Positions 14,825 to 24,124 of a DNA stretch of 64,000 bases are shown piece after piece. The position numbers and the translations under genes are program-made. The DNA is taken from positions 1 to 64,000 of the forward strand of contig NZ_LDJX01000005.1 in NCBI RefSeq assembly GCF_001306415.1, given 5' to 3'. The notes below the pieces were generated by a model, which saw only the letters and a list, made by a program, of their open reading frames with translations, was not told the DNA's origin and searched no databases. Numbering within the stretch: the first letter of the stretch is position 1; each line of letters opens with the position of its first letter. This DNA is from Croceitalea dokdonensis DOKDO 023 (lineage in GTDB: Bacteria; Bacteroidota; Bacteroidia; Flavobacteriales; Flavobacteriaceae).

Positions 14825-17800
14825 TTAGGGAACCACTTTCACCCATTGTCCTTTGGTTCTGGCATAACTGGTAGGGTCATACATCGCTTCTATTTGACTT
14901 CCTGGTAAATAATAATCGCCCAGATAAGAGGTATTTAATTTTACGGTAAATGTTTTCGCCTGTTTACGGCCCAAACTAAAGTAGAAGTGGGTACGATCGT
15001 CACGGTTGTCCGTATAATCTAGCTGTTGGCCCATGTTTTCACCCGTGTTGATATACGAGGTATCCACTATTTCCCAACCACTGGGAACAATCTGTGTAAG
15101 CGCTAGATTATCCATGGCGTCCGCGGTGGTATTGTATACCGTTATGTTGGCTTGCAGTTCCGTACCCTGTCTTACGCTGCCTACGTCCATAGGATTGCCC
15201 AAGGCATTGGTATAGGTCACTTTTAACCGTAACTTCTGTTGCTGGGTAAGTTCTTGGCCCACTGGCAATTTGCCACTTTGGGTCAGGGTGGCGTAAACCG
15301 TGTTCCCTAAGGTATTTTTTAGTTGTATCTCGTTCTCCATCCCGCTTATAACCAAAGTTCTTAGTGCAATGGCCCTATCTGTTTTTACGGTCACCGTCTT
15401 ACCATTTTGTGTGTAGCTGAGGTCTAATGCCTTACCTCCATTTTTGGCCACCATCTTAGCTAGGCCCAAAAGGGCATACGCTGTTTCTTGGGTGCTGTAC
15501 CAGTTTTGGGAAGATAGGTCCTTGGCCAATGATACCGCCAATTCCCGTTGTTTTGCATCTTCCAGCAGTACCAGGGTCTCCAAGGCCATGCCCCTATTTC
15601 TGAATACGGACCCATAGGTGCGGTAGTCATAAGGGTTGGGTTGGATATCCATGTTGGATGTTTGGAGGAGTGATTGGGCAACCTCCCTTTTGCCCACTAG
15701 GGCGTATGCCGCGGCCAATCGTAATTTTGCCTCGTTGGCCAGGTTGCCCATTTCACGCATGCGGTTCATGGCCGCCAATTCTGGCTGTTGCGCAAGCGCC
15801 AAGGTATATAAGCGATATGCCTGAACCAAGTCCGTGTTGTAGTTCAGCTGCTTGCTGCGCCATTGCCTTGCTTGCGTCTTTTGATAGCGCAACCAATTGT
15901 TCAAAAATGTCAAAGGCAATTGATATCCTTTCTGTTTGGCCTCCAATAGAAAATGCCCTGCATAGGAGGTGCCCCAATCGTCTGCATTGCCGGCTCCGGG
16001 CCAATAGCCTAGGCCACCACTTGGCAGCTGGAAATCGTTGAGCCTATTGATGGCCTTTTTAACATTGTTCTCCGCTTCTTTTTTCTTCTCAAAGGTGAGG
16101 TCCAATACATCCGCAATAAAGAGCTGCGGAAAAGCTGCCGAGGTGGTCTGTTCCACACATCCATGGGGATATTGCAACAGGTACTGCATCCGCTTACTAA
16201 AATCCATGGGCGGTAGGGTAGAAAACTCAATTTGTGCGGTGTTGGTGCCAGAGGTGCCAAAGGGTTGGAAGGTTATGGTTTGGTTTTCACTTCCCGCTAA
16301 CGTCACTAAGCTGCTTTTTGTGGTGATTGGATTGGGGTTTACTACATCAATTTCCAATTGGTCACTGGCCTTTTCGCCTGCACCGATGGCCGAAACTTCA
16401 ATGGTTTGGAACGTAGAGGCCGGATTCACTTTAAAACTAAAGTTCACGATCTGTTCCCCCACGGCATCAAACCTAATGGATTTGGAAGTGCCCTCCAATG
16501 GTACCAAGGCCTTATCCGCCTTGATGGAAACCATGACATCTTTTACCTTTTTTTCCATGGCGAACACGGTTACGGGAATGGTCACTGTTTCTCCGGGGGA
16601 TAATTTTCTAGGTAGCGAGGTGAGTACCATCAAGGGTTTGCGTACGGGGGTGGTTTCCTCAGTTTTTCCATACGCACTCTTATCATTTCCGGCAATGAGC
16701 ATGGTGCGCACGGAACCTACATAATTGGGCATGTCTAGCGTATGTTTGGCCTTTTCCCCTGGTTTTAGGGTAAATGGGCCTAAGTAGGTGACCACGGGCT
16801 TAAAACGTTGGGCCTTTCGGTTTTTGGCCCCATCTGCAATACCGCCGCCGCCAATGGCATAAACATGATCTACGCTTACGGAATAGGCACCCATCACATC
16901 ATCAAAAATATCAAAGGTCTTTACACCTAGCGCTTGCCTTGCATAAAAAGAGCTGTGGATATCCGGGGTGGTAAAGCGGGTAAGGTCCAATAGGCCCTCA
17001 TCCACTACCGCCAGGGTATAGGTCATTGCTTTTTTGTTGCCCTCCGATACGGTTACCGTGTAGGGCATATCAGGCTTTAAGACCTTGGGCAGGTCCAGTT
17101 TGGGCAGTAAGCGGGTGGCTTTATTTTCTACCAACAACGGCACCACACCGTACAGTCTTATGGGAAGGTCATTTTTAACGGTACCGTGAGGTTGCAATAA
17201 GGAAATGTTCACGTAAATATTGGGGGCCATCCCTTCCGTGATGGGTATCACGGCACGGGTTTCCTTAGCGGTTGTTTCCACCCATTGTTGTGAAAGTACC
17301 TCCGTCCCATTTTCAACACTGATGAGCGCACGGCCACCGGCATCGGACGGAAAGCGGATACTGGCCTGCTCGCCGGTTTGGTATTGTTCCTTGTCCGCGG
17401 AAAAGAGCAATATTTTAGCGCTTTCCGTATCGTTGGAATTGGGCCTGCTCCACCAATTCCTATAAAAATAGGTAGTACGCCCCGTGGCGTGGCCAGAAAC
17501 CCGGTCCACGACCCGTATCAAATAACGCCCGCCATCATCATCGGGGATGTTTACCTTAAAATTGCCCTTTCCGTTGGCGTTGGTCTTTAGGCTCATTTCT
17601 TGGTAGGGTCTGTGTACCGTAGTGTTCTCATATCGGGATAGGTTATCCCTGCCTCGGTTCCACCACCAGCGCCATTCCAGTTTAAAGATGTTGATGTCCA
17701 ATGTTCTATTGGCAGCGGGTTTTCCGTTTTGATCTACGGAAACCACCTGAAATTGAGTGTCCTCATCCGTTAAAAAACTGCCATATTGCTTTGCCTCTGG

Positions 17801-20389
17801 AGATTTAAGTCCCACAAAGTGACGGTACGGTGCAATGTTTTTGGAAAACACATCAATGGAAAAATCACCGCCACCCTCAAAAACTTTGGTGGTAAAAGTG
17901 GCCTTTAACATTCCTGGAGCCTTGCTGTTGACGTCTATTTTTTTATCGATTTCCAACTTACCGGCATTGTCCAGGGTGGCATTTAAAAATTGGAGTTCCG
18001 TTTCGTTAAAACTGCGGATAGGGTCCTGGAACTGGTAAGCATCAAACCCGCTAAAAGCAGTTGCCGTGGATTGTAGTTTGGCATTGATATCCACCTTTAG
18101 GTTTCTGGCGGGTGCGCCATGTAACCATTGCACATTAACCTTTCCCGTAGCATTTTTTTGAGTGCTTAGAATCTCATCGTCAAAATTAAAATTCACCTTT
18201 AGTCGGTTTGGTTTTACCGTGGCTATTTTTAGGCTTTGGGCAAAGGATGCCCCACCCACTTTTATGGTGGCGTTCCATGTTCCGGTAGGCGCATCGGCTG
18301 CCGTTGGAATGGGGAAGTAGTGGAAGTTCCCCTCTTTTCTTGCAAAAAGCCCCTCTGCCACCTTCACTGGGTCTTTGACCAATACGTGGCGTTGTACCAG
18401 TTTTCCCCTGGCATCGGTCACCTCCAAGACCACGGGATGGTCCTTGGGTAGTGGATTGTTTTTATCATCCAGCACAAAGGTTAGATGCGCCGTGTCCCCA
18501 GGGCGGTGAACGCCTCTTTCCAAATAGGTAAAGCCTTGAAGGCCTTTTTGTAGTTGATTTCCAGAAATATCAAACGTGCTCATGGAAAGTGCGTTGCCAT
18601 CCGCCAGTTTGGCATAGGCATAATTGGCGGCCTTTTCTGCAACGGCAAAAGCAACATTGGACGTTCCATCGTACACCGCAAAACCAGCCGCATCCGTTAC
18701 CACTTCGCCGAGCAATTGCTGTTGAAAATTATATAGTTTTATTTTGGTGGCCGGTTCTGGTTTTGCCGTTAATAAATTGGTGGCTGCAAAGTGGTAGGAC
18801 CGGTTGTTTCCTTTTTTTATGATAAGCCCAAGGTTACTGCCCAAAAGGTTGGTATGGACCACCCGATCCGGATTGTAGTAAGCTTCATGGCAAGGATTTT
18901 CCTGTTCCTCCCAATTGTAACTGTAATTGCGCCAGTAATAAATCTCATTGTCCCAATACCGTTCCTCCGCAGAAGTATCCGCTGGGGCCATGACAACCGT
19001 TTCCAGCGCAGCGTTTTCGGACCCGGTACCCGTACCGCAGTCATAAGCGGTGTGTTCTTTTTTAAAGCTGAATTCTATGCGGTACAATGAACCCGGATGC
19101 ACTTGTATCAGTTCTGAAAGATCCAGGGCGTGTGCCTTCCAAAAACTGGCATTATCTTCGCCACCCTTACTCAGTTGTATCACTTTAAAGGCCACCCTTC
19201 TTCCAACAGGTCGCAGATCAGGGTAATAGTTTTGTGTAAGGCTGTTGTTCTGTAGAAATTGCAGCATGTTGTTTTCAAAGACCTGAATCACCCTAACTTC
19301 TACGGCTTTAAGGTTGACGGTTTCAAAATAAATAGGGGTGGTCGCCGCATTGGGTAAAATGGTTCCTTTGGAAATTAGGCGCACTTGGGGTTTTAATTGC
19401 TCAAAAGAAACACGCTCCGAAAAGGTGTCCTTTAATCGGAAGCCATAGGCACTTTGGATGCCCTCAAAAGCATTGATGCGTACCTCCCCCAAAATCCGGT
19501 TGGTGGGATATACGCGCAATACGTTTCCATCAATTTCGTACCGCAGGCCTTCCGCATTTTCAATAGCCACCAGCCCGTTTAGGTTTTGGTCTGTTTTTAA
19601 TGGTTCGGAAAAATTTAGTAAAAGTGCGGCATTTGGCGCGGTAGCCGTTTTCACATCTGTGATAACAAATTTGTTGAGACCGGGAATGGGATACGCTTCT
19701 GAGCCCTCGTTCTTAATTTGCAGTGATTTGCCGGACCAGGCAATGGTAATGGAGGAATCATCGGTGAAACGCTGAATGCTATCAATTTTAAAGCTAAAGA
19801 AGCGGGAAGCTGTATCTGTTTGGTTCCATTTAACGGGTATGGTTTTCTGGCCATTGGTGACGCTGATGGTGCCTTGGACAGCGGAGGGGTCTAGGATATC
19901 GGAAGCTTCCAAAGTTCCAGTAAGGTATTGCCATTCCTTGGAGTAGGATTGTAATTCCCCCAAGTCTATTTTAAAATTTGGGGCAATGGTCTTAAAGGCA
20001 AAGGTGTATTTTTTAAATTCGGACGTCACGTCTTCGTACAGCTTGTCCAGCAGCAGGGTAACCTCATATATGGTATCTGGCCTTAGGTTTTCATTGGGTT
20101 GAAAAACCAGTGCGTTGCCGTTTTCCACCACCAGTGTTCCGTCTACCTTTGGGTTTAGCTGTACATATTCCGATGGGATTTCTTGGGTAAGTTCATACTG
20201 TTCCAAGGGCTGGCCGAGCCAAATTTTTATGGGCGCAGCAATACTTTGCTGTCCCTGTGTATGGTTGCTTATGTAGTCCTTAAACGTAAAAAGGTTGTCT
20301 GTATCCGTTGTTCCGGAGTCTTTGTTTTTACACGCAGCGACCAAAAAAAGCACCAAAAAAGATAAACGAAGTAAGCGCACCATAATCAA
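14825..20389 (-). CDS. Bacterial alpha-2-macroglobulin lipoprotein
   Basis: A very large (1854 residues) lipoprotein with signal MIMVRLLRLSFLVLFLVAAC. It shows macroglobulin-like domains through the first 1200 residues (for example FTYLERGVHRPGDTAHLTFV in the MG2 region) and the thioester motif GCVEQ in YPHGCVEQTT at about residue 1395, followed by the alpha-helical TED domain (GGLGYWPG) and a C-terminal receptor-like beta domain. Such proteins trap and neutralise external proteases in the periplasm, and the intact Cys-x-Glu-Gln thioester says the covalent trap is kept. It is somewhat longer than E. coli YfhM. The downstream pbpC fits the known pairing in which a peptidoglycan synthase repairs the wall after attack. 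Confidence 0.93.
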   Translation of the reverse strand: MIMVRLLRLSFLVLFLVAACKNKDSGTTDTDNLFTFKDYISNHTQGQQSIAAPIKIWLGQPLEQYELTQEIPSEYVQLNPKVDGTLVVENGNALVFQPNENLRPDTIYEVTLLLDKLYEDVTSEFKKYTFAFKTIAPNFKIDLGELQSYSKEWQYLTGTLEASDILDPSAVQGTISVTNGQKTIPVKWNQTDTASRFFSFKIDSIQRFTDDSSITIAWSGKSLQIKNEGSEAYPIPGLNKFVITDVKTATAPNAALLLNFSEPLKTDQNLNGLVAIENAEGLRYEIDGNVLRVYPTNRILGEVRINAFEGIQSAYGFRLKDTFSERVSFEQLKPQVRLISKGTILPNAATTPIYFETVNLKAVEVRVIQVFENNMLQFLQNNSLTQNYYPDLRPVGRRVAFKVIQLSKGGEDNASFWKAHALDLSELIQVHPGSLYRIEFSFKKEHTAYDCGTGTGSENAALETVVMAPADTSAEERYWDNEIYYWRNYSYNWEEQENPCHEAYYNPDRVVHTNLLGSNLGLIIKKGNNRSYHFAATNLLTAKPEPATKIKLYNFQQQLLGEVVTDAAGFAVYDGTSNVAFAVAEKAANYAYAKLADGNALSMSTFDISGNQLQKGLQGFTYLERGVHRPGDTAHLTFVLDDKNNPLPKDHPVVLEVTDARGKLVQRHVLVKDPVKVAEGLFARKEGNFHYFPIPTAADAPTGTWNATIKVGGASFAQSLKIATVKPNRLKVNFNFDDEILSTQKNATGKVNVQWLHGAPARNLKVDINAKLQSTATAFSGFDAYQFQDPIRSFNETELQFLNATLDNAGKLEIDKKIDVNSKAPGMLKATFTTKVFEGGGDFSIDVFSKNIAPYRHFVGLKSPEAKQYGSFLTDEDTQFQVVSVDQNGKPAANRTLDINIFKLEWRWWWNRGRDNLSRYENTTVHRPYQEMSLKTNANGKGNFKVNIPDDDGGRYLIRVVDRVSGHATGRTTYFYRNWWSRPNSNDTESAKILLFSADKEQYQTGEQASIRFPSDAGGRALISVENGTEVLSQQWVETTAKETRAVIPITEGMAPNIYVNISLLQPHGTVKNDLPIRLYGVVPLLVENKATRLLPKLDLPKVLKPDMPYTVTVSEGNKKAMTYTLAVVDEGLLDLTRFTTPDIHSSFYARQALGVKTFDIFDDVMGAYSVSVDHVYAIGGGGIADGAKNRKAQRFKPVVTYLGPFTLKPGEKAKHTLDMPNYVGSVRTMLIAGNDKSAYGKTEETTPVRKPLMVLTSLPRKLSPGETVTIPVTVFAMEKKVKDVMVSIKADKALVPLEGTSKSIRFDAVGEQIVNFSFKVNPASTFQTIEVSAIGAGEKASDQLEIDVVNPNPITTKSSLVTLAGSENQTITFQPFGTSGTNTAQIEFSTLPPMDFSKRMQYLLQYPHGCVEQTTSAAFPQLFIADVLDLTFEKKKEAENNVKKAINRLNDFQLPSGGLGYWPGAGNADDWGTSYAGHFLLEAKQKGYQLPLTFLNNWLRYQKTQARQWRSKQLNYNTDLVQAYRLYTLALAQQPELAAMNRMREMGNLANEAKLRLAAAYALVGKREVAQSLLQTSNMDIQPNPYDYRTYGSVFRNRGMALETLVLLEDAKQRELAVSLAKDLSSQNWYSTQETAYALLGLAKMVAKNGGKALDLSYTQNGKTVTVKTDRAIALRTLVISGMENEIQLKNTLGNTVYATLTQSGKLPVGQELTQQQKLRLKVTYTNALGNPMDVGSVRQGTELQANITVYNTTADAMDNLALTQIVPSGWEIVDTSYINTGENMGQQLDYTDNRDDRTHFYFSLGRKQAKTFTVKLNTSYLGDYYLPGSQIEAMYDPTSYARTKGQWVKVVP

Positions 20390-20765
20390 ATAATTACATA
20401 CTATTCCTTAATACAATGGCAAGATACTTGAAATTGAAGCTTCACAACACACGGTAAACGGGGATTTTTGGGTGGATTGTCCCTTTTGGCCATGGGTTGG
20501 GAAAGCAAGCGTTTGTTATATAATGGGCTTAAGGAATGCTTTATTGGGATTTTGGGAATGTCTGGTAACAAAGGATAAAACGCCTAGGGCATTATACCAA
20601 GGATAAACGGTGAAAAAGCAACAGCGTTGCAAACACTAGGTGTAAAAGCTGCATCACGTTTCTTTTATCAGAGGTTAAGCCGGGTCTAAGGCCAGGCAAA
20701 TGGGAGTGCAAGCTGGACACGGATATAGCTGCAAAGTGCTAGATAAGACTACAGGAAAAGTTCCG
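20390..20765. other. Intergenic, no gene seen
   Basis: 376 bp between the TPM-domain gene and the alpha-2-macroglobulin gene, both on the minus strand. No convincing open frame, tRNA or terminator; it should hold the promoter of the alpha-2-macroglobulin operon, but I see no clean -7 element. Confidence 0.5.
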
Positions 20766-21617
20766 TTACCACCCGCCAGAAGCTCCACCGCCGCCAAAGC
20801 CGCCACCACCAAAGCCGCCACCAAAGCCACCGCCTCCAAAACTGCCTCCACCAAAACCACCGGAAGAGGAGCCACCGCGCCCCATGTTGCTCAAAATAAT
20901 GACGTCCCAAAGATCCAAGCCGCGTCCGCCACGTCCATTTCTGTTGTTGCCCTTGCCGCCACCGCGCTTATTCTTGCTCATTAAAATAAAGAAAATGACC
21001 AGAAAGATGATAAATGGCAAATAGGCCTCAAATGGCATTTTTTTACGGCTAAAATCCCTGGTTTCATCAAATTGTCCGGTAAGTACCTTAAAAATGGCAT
21101 CGGCACCTTTATCCAGTCCGCCATAGTAGTTGTTCACCTTAAATTCTGGAATGATAATGGAGGTTATGATACGTTTGCTCATAAGGTCCGTCAAGGATGC
21201 CTCTACACCGTATCCGGTGCTTATCGCTATTTTACGGTCTTGTTTGGCCAAAAGCACAACCACCCCGTTATCCTTGCCGTCTTGGCCAATTCCCCAAGCT
21301 TGGCCCCATTGTGCACCCAAATAGTTAATGTCCTCCCCCTTGGTGGAATCAATGATCAACACCACGATTTGAGTGGACGTACTATCGCTATAACGAATCA
21401 ATTTTTGTTCTAGCGTAGTTTTCTGATTTACGGATAGTAGGTTGATGTAATCATAGACACTGGTCTGATTCTGTTGCAGTGCCGGTTTTTTTGGAATGGT
21501 AAATTGTCCGGATACCGAACAAATCACAAAAAAAAGGATGAACGTTAACCAAGAATGCCATGGCTTACCATCCCTTGGTGTTTTGGGTAGAGGCTCTTTA
21601 CCCTTTGGATACTGCAT
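20766..21617 (-). CDS. TPM-domain membrane protein with glycine-rich tail
   Basis: 283 residues: a signal or anchor segment (about 22-38), a TPM domain (about 45-180, with VYDYINLLSVNQKTTLEQKL and GWGIGQDGKDNGVVVLLAKQ-like text in WGQAWGIGQDGKDNGVVVLL), a transmembrane helix at about 203-220 and a basic then Gly/Ser/Phe-rich tail ending in GGASGGW. TPM proteins were studied as photosystem II repair factors in plants; in bacteria they often accompany LemA and their role is unclear. It overlaps the upstream TPM gene by 20 bp. Confidence 0.85.
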   Translation of the reverse strand: MQYPKGKEPLPKTPRDGKPWHSWLTFILFFVICSVSGQFTIPKKPALQQNQTSVYDYINLLSVNQKTTLEQKLIRYSDSTSTQIVVLIIDSTKGEDINYLGAQWGQAWGIGQDGKDNGVVVLLAKQDRKIAISTGYGVEASLTDLMSKRIITSIIIPEFKVNNYYGGLDKGADAIFKVLTGQFDETRDFSRKKMPFEAYLPFIIFLVIFFILMSKNKRGGGKGNNRNGRGGRGLDLWDVIILSNMGRGGSSSGGFGGGSFGGGGFGGGFGGGGFGGGGASGGW

Positions 21618-22035
21618 CGCTCAACTCGTTTTGGTCACCATGTTGCCATGGAAAGTGCGCCTCCATTTCCTTGCCGGCCTTTAATACCCCTTCAATGATG
21701 CCCTGTTTAAAATTCCCTTGTTTAAAATGATGTGCAATGACCTCTTTGGTGGCCTCCCAAAATCCATTGGGTACGGCTTTGTAAATGCCATTGTCCCCAT
21801 AGATCACAAATTTCCTGTCGTTGACGGCTACATAGAGCAGTACCCCATTTTCATCTTTGGTGTTGTCCATTTTTAAAAAATGGAATACTTGCTGGGCCCT
21901 ACTGAAATGGTCAATTTTGGCGGTAGCTTCAATATGTACCCTGATTTCTCCAGAAGTGTTTTTTTCCGCCGTTAAAATGGCTTCCACAATTTCTTGTTCT
22001 TCTTCTGGGGTCAGGAAATCTTCTACTCTGGACAT
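21598..22035 (-). CDS. TPM-domain protein, soluble
   Basis: 145 residues, almost entirely a TPM domain (FLTPEEEQEIVEAILTAEKN, SGEIRVHIE, NGVLLYVAVNDRKFVIYGD). It has no signal peptide or membrane helix, so it is the cytosolic partner of the membrane TPM protein encoded next. Its start follows the lemA stop by 7 bp, and its end overlaps the next gene, giving a tight lemA-TPM-TPM operon common in Bacteroidota. Confidence 0.85.
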   Translation of the reverse strand: MSRVEDFLTPEEEQEIVEAILTAEKNTSGEIRVHIEATAKIDHFSRAQQVFHFLKMDNTKDENGVLLYVAVNDRKFVIYGDNGIYKAVPNGFWEATKEVIAHHFKQGNFKQGIIEGVLKAGKEMEAHFPWQHGDQNELSDAVSKG

Positions 22036-22042
22036 AGGCTAA

Positions 22043-22639
22043 TCAAAAATTGAAATCCACGTCTGGTGCGTTCTCCGATCCAGGGTTGGATTTAAATAGG
22101 GCCAGCGCTTCAAATCCTGCGATACCCGCGATGATATTGGTGGGTATTTTTTCAATTTTAATATTGTATTCCCCCGCCAAATCATTAAATCTATTCCGTT
22201 CTACATTAATGCGGTTTTCCGTGCCCTCCAGTTGTGATTGCAGTTCCAAAAAGTTTTGGTTGGCCTTTAGATCGGGATAGCGTTCCACCGTTACCAATAA
22301 GCGCGAAAGTGCGGAGGACAATCCGGACTGTGCCTGTTGGAACTGTGCTAGTTTCTCTGGCGTAAGATTGTCTATATCAATGGTGGTAGCGGTAGCTTTT
22401 GAGCGTGCTTCAATCACATCGGTTAAGGTTCCGCGTTCAAAATCTGCGGCACCTTGCACGGTTTTTACCAAATTGCCGATAAGATCGCTCCTACGTTGGT
22501 AAGAACTCTCAACGTTGGCCCATTGCTTGGTGGCCTGTCCCTTCATATCTACCAAGGTGTTGTTGGTGTTTATGTACCAGCTGCCCAAAACAAAGATGAG
22601 CACGCCTATGACAACTAAGGGGATAAGTAATTTTTTCAT
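22043..22639 (-). CDS. lemA: LemA family protein
   Basis: 198 residues: an N-terminal membrane helix (residues 4-22, IPLVVIGVLIFVLGSWYI) and a long helical domain with the LemA pattern NTLVDMKGQATKQWANVESS, then QRRSDLIGNLVKTVQG and ERNRFNDLAGEYN. It is membrane-anchored with a helical exposed domain. The function is unknown in most bacteria. It heads a three-gene run with two TPM proteins. A hairpin (22691-22714) lies between it and the merR gene upstream and may reduce read-through. Confidence 0.92.
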   Translation of the reverse strand: MKKLLIPLVVIGVLIFVLGSWYINTNNTLVDMKGQATKQWANVESSYQRRSDLIGNLVKTVQGAADFERGTLTDVIEARSKATATTIDIDNLTPEKLAQFQQAQSGLSSALSRLLVTVERYPDLKANQNFLELQSQLEGTENRINVERNRFNDLAGEYNIKIEKIPTNIIAGIAGFEALALFKSNPGSENAPDVDFNF

Positions 22640-22690
22640 TTTCTGTGGTTTTAGTGTTTATTTGCTTTAGGTGGTTTATATGTCCAATCT

Positions 22691-22714
22691 AAGCGGTATT
22701 TGTTACAACCGCTT
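22691..22714 (-). terminator. Hairpin between merR and lemA
   Basis: AAGCGGT and ACCGCTT arms with a 10-nt loop lie at the merR stop codon. There is no long T-tract, so it may be an attenuator or RNA-stabilising structure rather than a full terminator. Confidence 0.45.
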
Positions 22715-23043
22715 TACAGGCTCTCCTTGATTTTTACCAGTTCTGCCCGTACTTTTTGCAATTTTTCAATCACTTCAAAGGTAGAGAGTGTTTTGTGCTT
22801 TTCTTCCTTCAGGTGGGTTTTGGCACCTTCTAAGGTAAAGCCCCGTTCCTTGACCAAGTGATAGATGAGCTTCAGGTTTTTAATATCCTCAGGCGTAAAT
22901 TTTCTATTGCCTTTGGCGTTTTTTTTGGGTTTAAGTACATCAAACTCCTTTTCCCAAAACCGAATCAAGGAGGTGTTCACCTCAAATGCCTTGGCTACCT
23001 CGCCAATGCCATAGTACCGTTTTTCGGGTAGGTCAATATGCAT
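22714..23043 (-). CDS. MerR-family transcriptional regulator
   Basis: 109 residues with an N-terminal MerR winged helix (YYGIGEVAKAFEVNTSLIRF, then WEKEF and NRKFTPEDI) and a short helical C-terminal part; no ligand-binding cysteines are seen. Its ATG overlaps the stop codon of the M23 peptidase gene (TAATG), so it is translationally coupled. This peptidase-MerR-LemA order is widespread in Flavobacteriia. The target genes are unknown. Confidence 0.9.
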   Translation of the reverse strand: MHIDLPEKRYYGIGEVAKAFEVNTSLIRFWEKEFDVLKPKKNAKGNRKFTPEDIKNLKLIYHLVKERGFTLEGAKTHLKEEKHKTLSTFEVIEKLQKVRAELVKIKESL

Positions 23044-24020
23044 TAATCCAGGGATTGGTTTTCTTGGGTTGCGTATTTGAGCATATTCTCAAATTCTTGT
23101 GGAGACAAACTTCCGTAGTAGAAGTTGATGGGGTTAATGCGCTCCTTGTCCTTCCATACTTCATAATGCAGGTGGGGTGCTTCTGAACGTCCCGTATTTC
23201 CCACAAAACCAATAAGATCTCCACGTTTTACCTTCTGGCCTTTGGTGACGTTGTATTTGCTTAAGTGCGCGTAAAGGCTCATATACCCATAACCGTGATC
23301 AATCCGTATATGTTTTCCATATCCAGATGAGTTGTTGTCCGCTCTGGTTACCTCCCCGTCACCCGTTGCAAAAATGGGCGTGCCCCTTGGAGCCGTAAAA
23401 TCCATGCCCCAGTGTTTTTTTCTTGCCTTGGTAAAGGGGTCTGTGCGCCATCCGTAACCAGATGCCATTCTTTTTAAATCTTCATTTCTTACGGGCTGTA
23501 TGGCAGGAATCGCTGCCAATAATTTTTCCTTTTCCTCGGCCAATTTGGCAATTTCATCCAATGATTTGGATTGGATGACCATTTGTTTTTGAATCACATC
23601 CAATCTTTTGGAAGCATCTATGATGATTTCCGAATTGTTAAAACCCTCCAAGGATTTGTACCTATTAACCCCGCCAAAACCAGCTTTGCGCTGCTCCTCG
23701 GGAATGGGGTTTGCCTCAAAGTAAAGGCGGTAAATATTGTTGTCACGGTCTTCAATATTGGCAAGGACATTCTCTATTTGGTCCATTTTTTTATTCAATA
23801 TCTCAAACTGGAGCTCATAATTCTGGACTTCCCGTTGCAGGGAAAGTTCGCGCGGTGTGTTGATTAGGTTGGTGTTGAGCAAAAAGATAAGGCCTAGAAA
23901 GCCAAAAAGGGCAGCGCCTAAAACAAAAAATAGCAGATTGCGATACTTTCTAGATTTTTTTGCCTCTATTTTTCTATAGGAAAGCGTATCCGGATCGTAA
24001 TAGTATTTTACTTTAGACAT
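23043..24020 (-). CDS. M23-family zinc metallopeptidase (murein endopeptidase type)
   Basis: 325 residues: a short cytoplasmic N-terminus, a membrane helix (about 29-48), a coiled coil (about 60-190) and a C-terminal LytM domain. Zinc and catalytic residues are visible as HWGMD (HxxxD) and HLHYEVW (HxH), with HIRIDHGYGYMSLYAHLSKY in between. It probably cuts peptidoglycan cross-links during growth, or activates such an enzyme. It is first in the run M23-merR-lemA-TPM-TPM and diverges from alaS; a TATATTTG -7 element on the minus strand lies at 24067-24074. Confidence 0.92.
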   Translation of the reverse strand: MSKVKYYYDPDTLSYRKIEAKKSRKYRNLLFFVLGAALFGFLGLIFLLNTNLINTPRELSLQREVQNYELQFEILNKKMDQIENVLANIEDRDNNIYRLYFEANPIPEEQRKAGFGGVNRYKSLEGFNNSEIIIDASKRLDVIQKQMVIQSKSLDEIAKLAEEKEKLLAAIPAIQPVRNEDLKRMASGYGWRTDPFTKARKKHWGMDFTAPRGTPIFATGDGEVTRADNNSSGYGKHIRIDHGYGYMSLYAHLSKYNVTKGQKVKRGDLIGFVGNTGRSEAPHLHYEVWKDKERINPINFYYGSLSPQEFENMLKYATQENQSLD

Positions 24021-24124
24021 GAAGTGAAATTGTCCTATTTTTGGTCATTCATTTTATGGTAACAGACAAATATAGAAATTGTTTTGTTCACTTAGTTAAA
24101 ATTAATTAAAGCTTAACTCCCGTA

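Noticed and set aside
20675-20984. Ala/Lys/Thr-rich frames near the TPM gene end
   Set aside because: They are translations of the opposite strand or other frame of the Gly-codon-rich tail.
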